From assembly GCA_947453585.1 (NCBI GenBank), contig CANGHQ010000115.1, positions 1 through 6,248 of the forward strand: DNA of 6,248 nucleotides. The letters run 5' to 3'. Of this stretch, positions 5,468 through 6,248 are shown in pieces; the stretch's first letter is position 1; every line of letters begins with the position of its first letter. The notes under the pieces are model-generated. The model saw only the letters and a program-made list of their open reading frames with translations. It ran no database searches and was not told the DNA's origin. This DNA is from Burkholderiales bacterium (GTDB lineage: Bacteria; Pseudomonadota; Gammaproteobacteria; Burkholderiales; Burkholderiaceae_C). Position numbers and translations under genes: made by a program.

Positions 5468-6248
5468 ACCAACTCACCGTCCAAGCCCCGGCGCCACACG
5501 CGCTCATGCTGGCCACACAGCAGCGTCTGGACGCGGCCTCGGGGGCGCTGGCGCTGATCCAAGAGGCGCACACGCTGGCGTTTTTTCGCGCGCACCCGGC
5601 GCTTTTCCTGGGCTGCCTGCAAACCCATTACCCGCTCTCGGGCACCGAGCTTGCAGGCTTCGCCCCTCCGTGGGACTGGAAGCGCCTGAGCGCCAGCCGC
5701 GCGCTGGCCTGGACGCCTGAACTCATAGAACACCACGCCGAAGCCTTGGACTGGGACGCTTTAAGCAAAAACCCCAGCCTGCCCTGGAGCGACGCGCTCA
5801 TCGAGCAGCACGCCGCGCGCTGGAACTGGCGCGCCCTGAGCGCCAACCCCGCCCTGCCCTGGAGCGCCGAACTGCTAGACGCCAACGCCTACCGCTGGGA
5901 CTGGGCGGTGCTCAGCAGCAACGCCGACCTGCCATGGACGGCGGCCTTCATCCACAGCAACGCCCACCGCTGGGACTGGACCGGCCTGAGCTGGAACACC
6001 GGCGTGCCCTGGACGGCAGCCCTCTTGGGCGCCTACACCGAGCGCTGGGACTGGACCGGCCTGAGCGCCAACGTGTCTTTGCCCCTGGACGCCCGCTTGG
6101 TAGCCACCTTTGCCGCGCACTGGAACTGGCCTTGGCTCAGTGGCAACGCCAGCCTGCGCTACAGCGACGGCCTGCTCGACGCCCACTTGGCGCACTGGGA
6201 CTGGAAGGCTCTGAGCAGCGCCGCGCACCTGCCCTGGTCTGGCGACCT
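5464..6248 (+). CDS. Trp-rich tandem-repeat protein (WDWxxLS repeats), incomplete at window end
   Basis: An open frame of 261 codons runs from the ATG at 5464 to the window edge with no stop, so the C-terminus is missing. The start overlaps the stop of the PLD/J gene by ATGA, a typical coupled junction. Residues 1-69 are a non-repetitive, mostly helical region containing FFRAHPALFLGCLQTH. From residue 70 the protein is an array of units of exactly 25 residues, starting at 70, 95, 120, 145, 170, 195, 220 and 245 (the last cut by the window end). The consensus is W-[DN]-W-x-x-L-S-x-N-x-x-L-P-W-[ST], followed by x-x-L-[IL] and a helical stretch ending in Arg or His. Unit 2 has Leu in place of the first Trp; unit 6 lacks the LPW Trp and unit 7 has RYS there. 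Similar Trp-rich repeats occur, from memory, in uncharacterised bacterial and giant-virus proteins; I know of no assigned function. A solenoid binding surface is the likeliest form. No signal peptide or membrane helix is seen. Confidence 0.85.
   Translation, partial: MNQLTVQAPAPHALMLATQQRLDAASGALALIQEAHTLAFFRAHPALFLGCLQTHYPLSGTELAGFAPPWDWKRLSASRALAWTPELIEHHAEALDWDALSKNPSLPWSDALIEQHAARWNWRALSANPALPWSAELLDANAYRWDWAVLSSNADLPWTAAFIHSNAHRWDWTGLSWNTGVPWTAALLGAYTERWDWTGLSANVSLPLDARLVATFAAHWNWPWLSGNASLRYSDGLLDAHLAHWDWKALSSAAHLPWSGD
5671..6248 (+). repeat. Array of 75-bp units encoding eight 25-residue WDW repeats
   Basis: Repeat units begin at 5671, 5746, 5821, 5896, 5971, 6046, 6121 and 6196, with no insertions or deletions between them. 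The array may continue beyond the window. Confidence 0.9.

Noticed and set aside
5875..6228. Minus-strand frame with repeated PVPAVGV-like units
   Set aside because: It is the antisense reading of the WDW repeat array, hence its apparent repeats.

Overview
The window is GC-rich bacterial DNA with tightly packed genes and strong G/C preference at third codon positions. Protein style (Ala/Gln/Pro-rich low-complexity tails, a FleQ-like sigma-54 activator, weak Shine-Dalgarno sequences) suggests a betaproteobacterium, most plausibly Burkholderiales/Comamonadaceae. This assignment is inferred from style, not from a marker gene.

Layout. (1) 45-1097, plus strand: a single-pass membrane protein with an acidic/His-rich N-terminal region, an amphipathic heptad segment, one transmembrane helix and a Pro-rich C-terminus; function unknown. 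(2) 1098-1199: a short convergent gap with two GC-rich hairpins and no U-tract. (3) 1200-2414, minus strand: a sigma-54 enhancer-binding protein with an intact AAA+ core and a FleQ-type C-terminal helix-turn-helix, but no N-terminal receiver domain. (4) 2415-2647: a divergent control region with an AT-rich centre. The same 9-mer, CATAATGGC, lies near each edge in opposite orientation and may be a pair of divergent -10 elements. (5) 2648 to the right end, plus strand: three consecutive genes: an 11-repeat Sel1 (TPR-like) protein, a fusion of a degenerate phospholipase D-like domain with a J domain, and a Trp-rich protein made of exact 25-residue repeats. The last gene overlaps the previous one by ATGA and runs off the window.

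The three rightward genes look like one transcription unit. Two are built from tandem repeats of the protein-interaction kind, and the middle one pairs a J domain (a recruiter of DnaK/Hsp70) with a PLD fold that has lost its catalytic lysine. No part has a recognisable intact enzymatic active site. The cluster therefore reads as a binding/scaffolding and chaperone-recruiting module of unknown purpose. This is the most interesting part of the window. The divergent sigma-54 activator may be linked to it by position only; I saw no clear -24/-12 sigma-54 promoter in front of the Sel1 gene.
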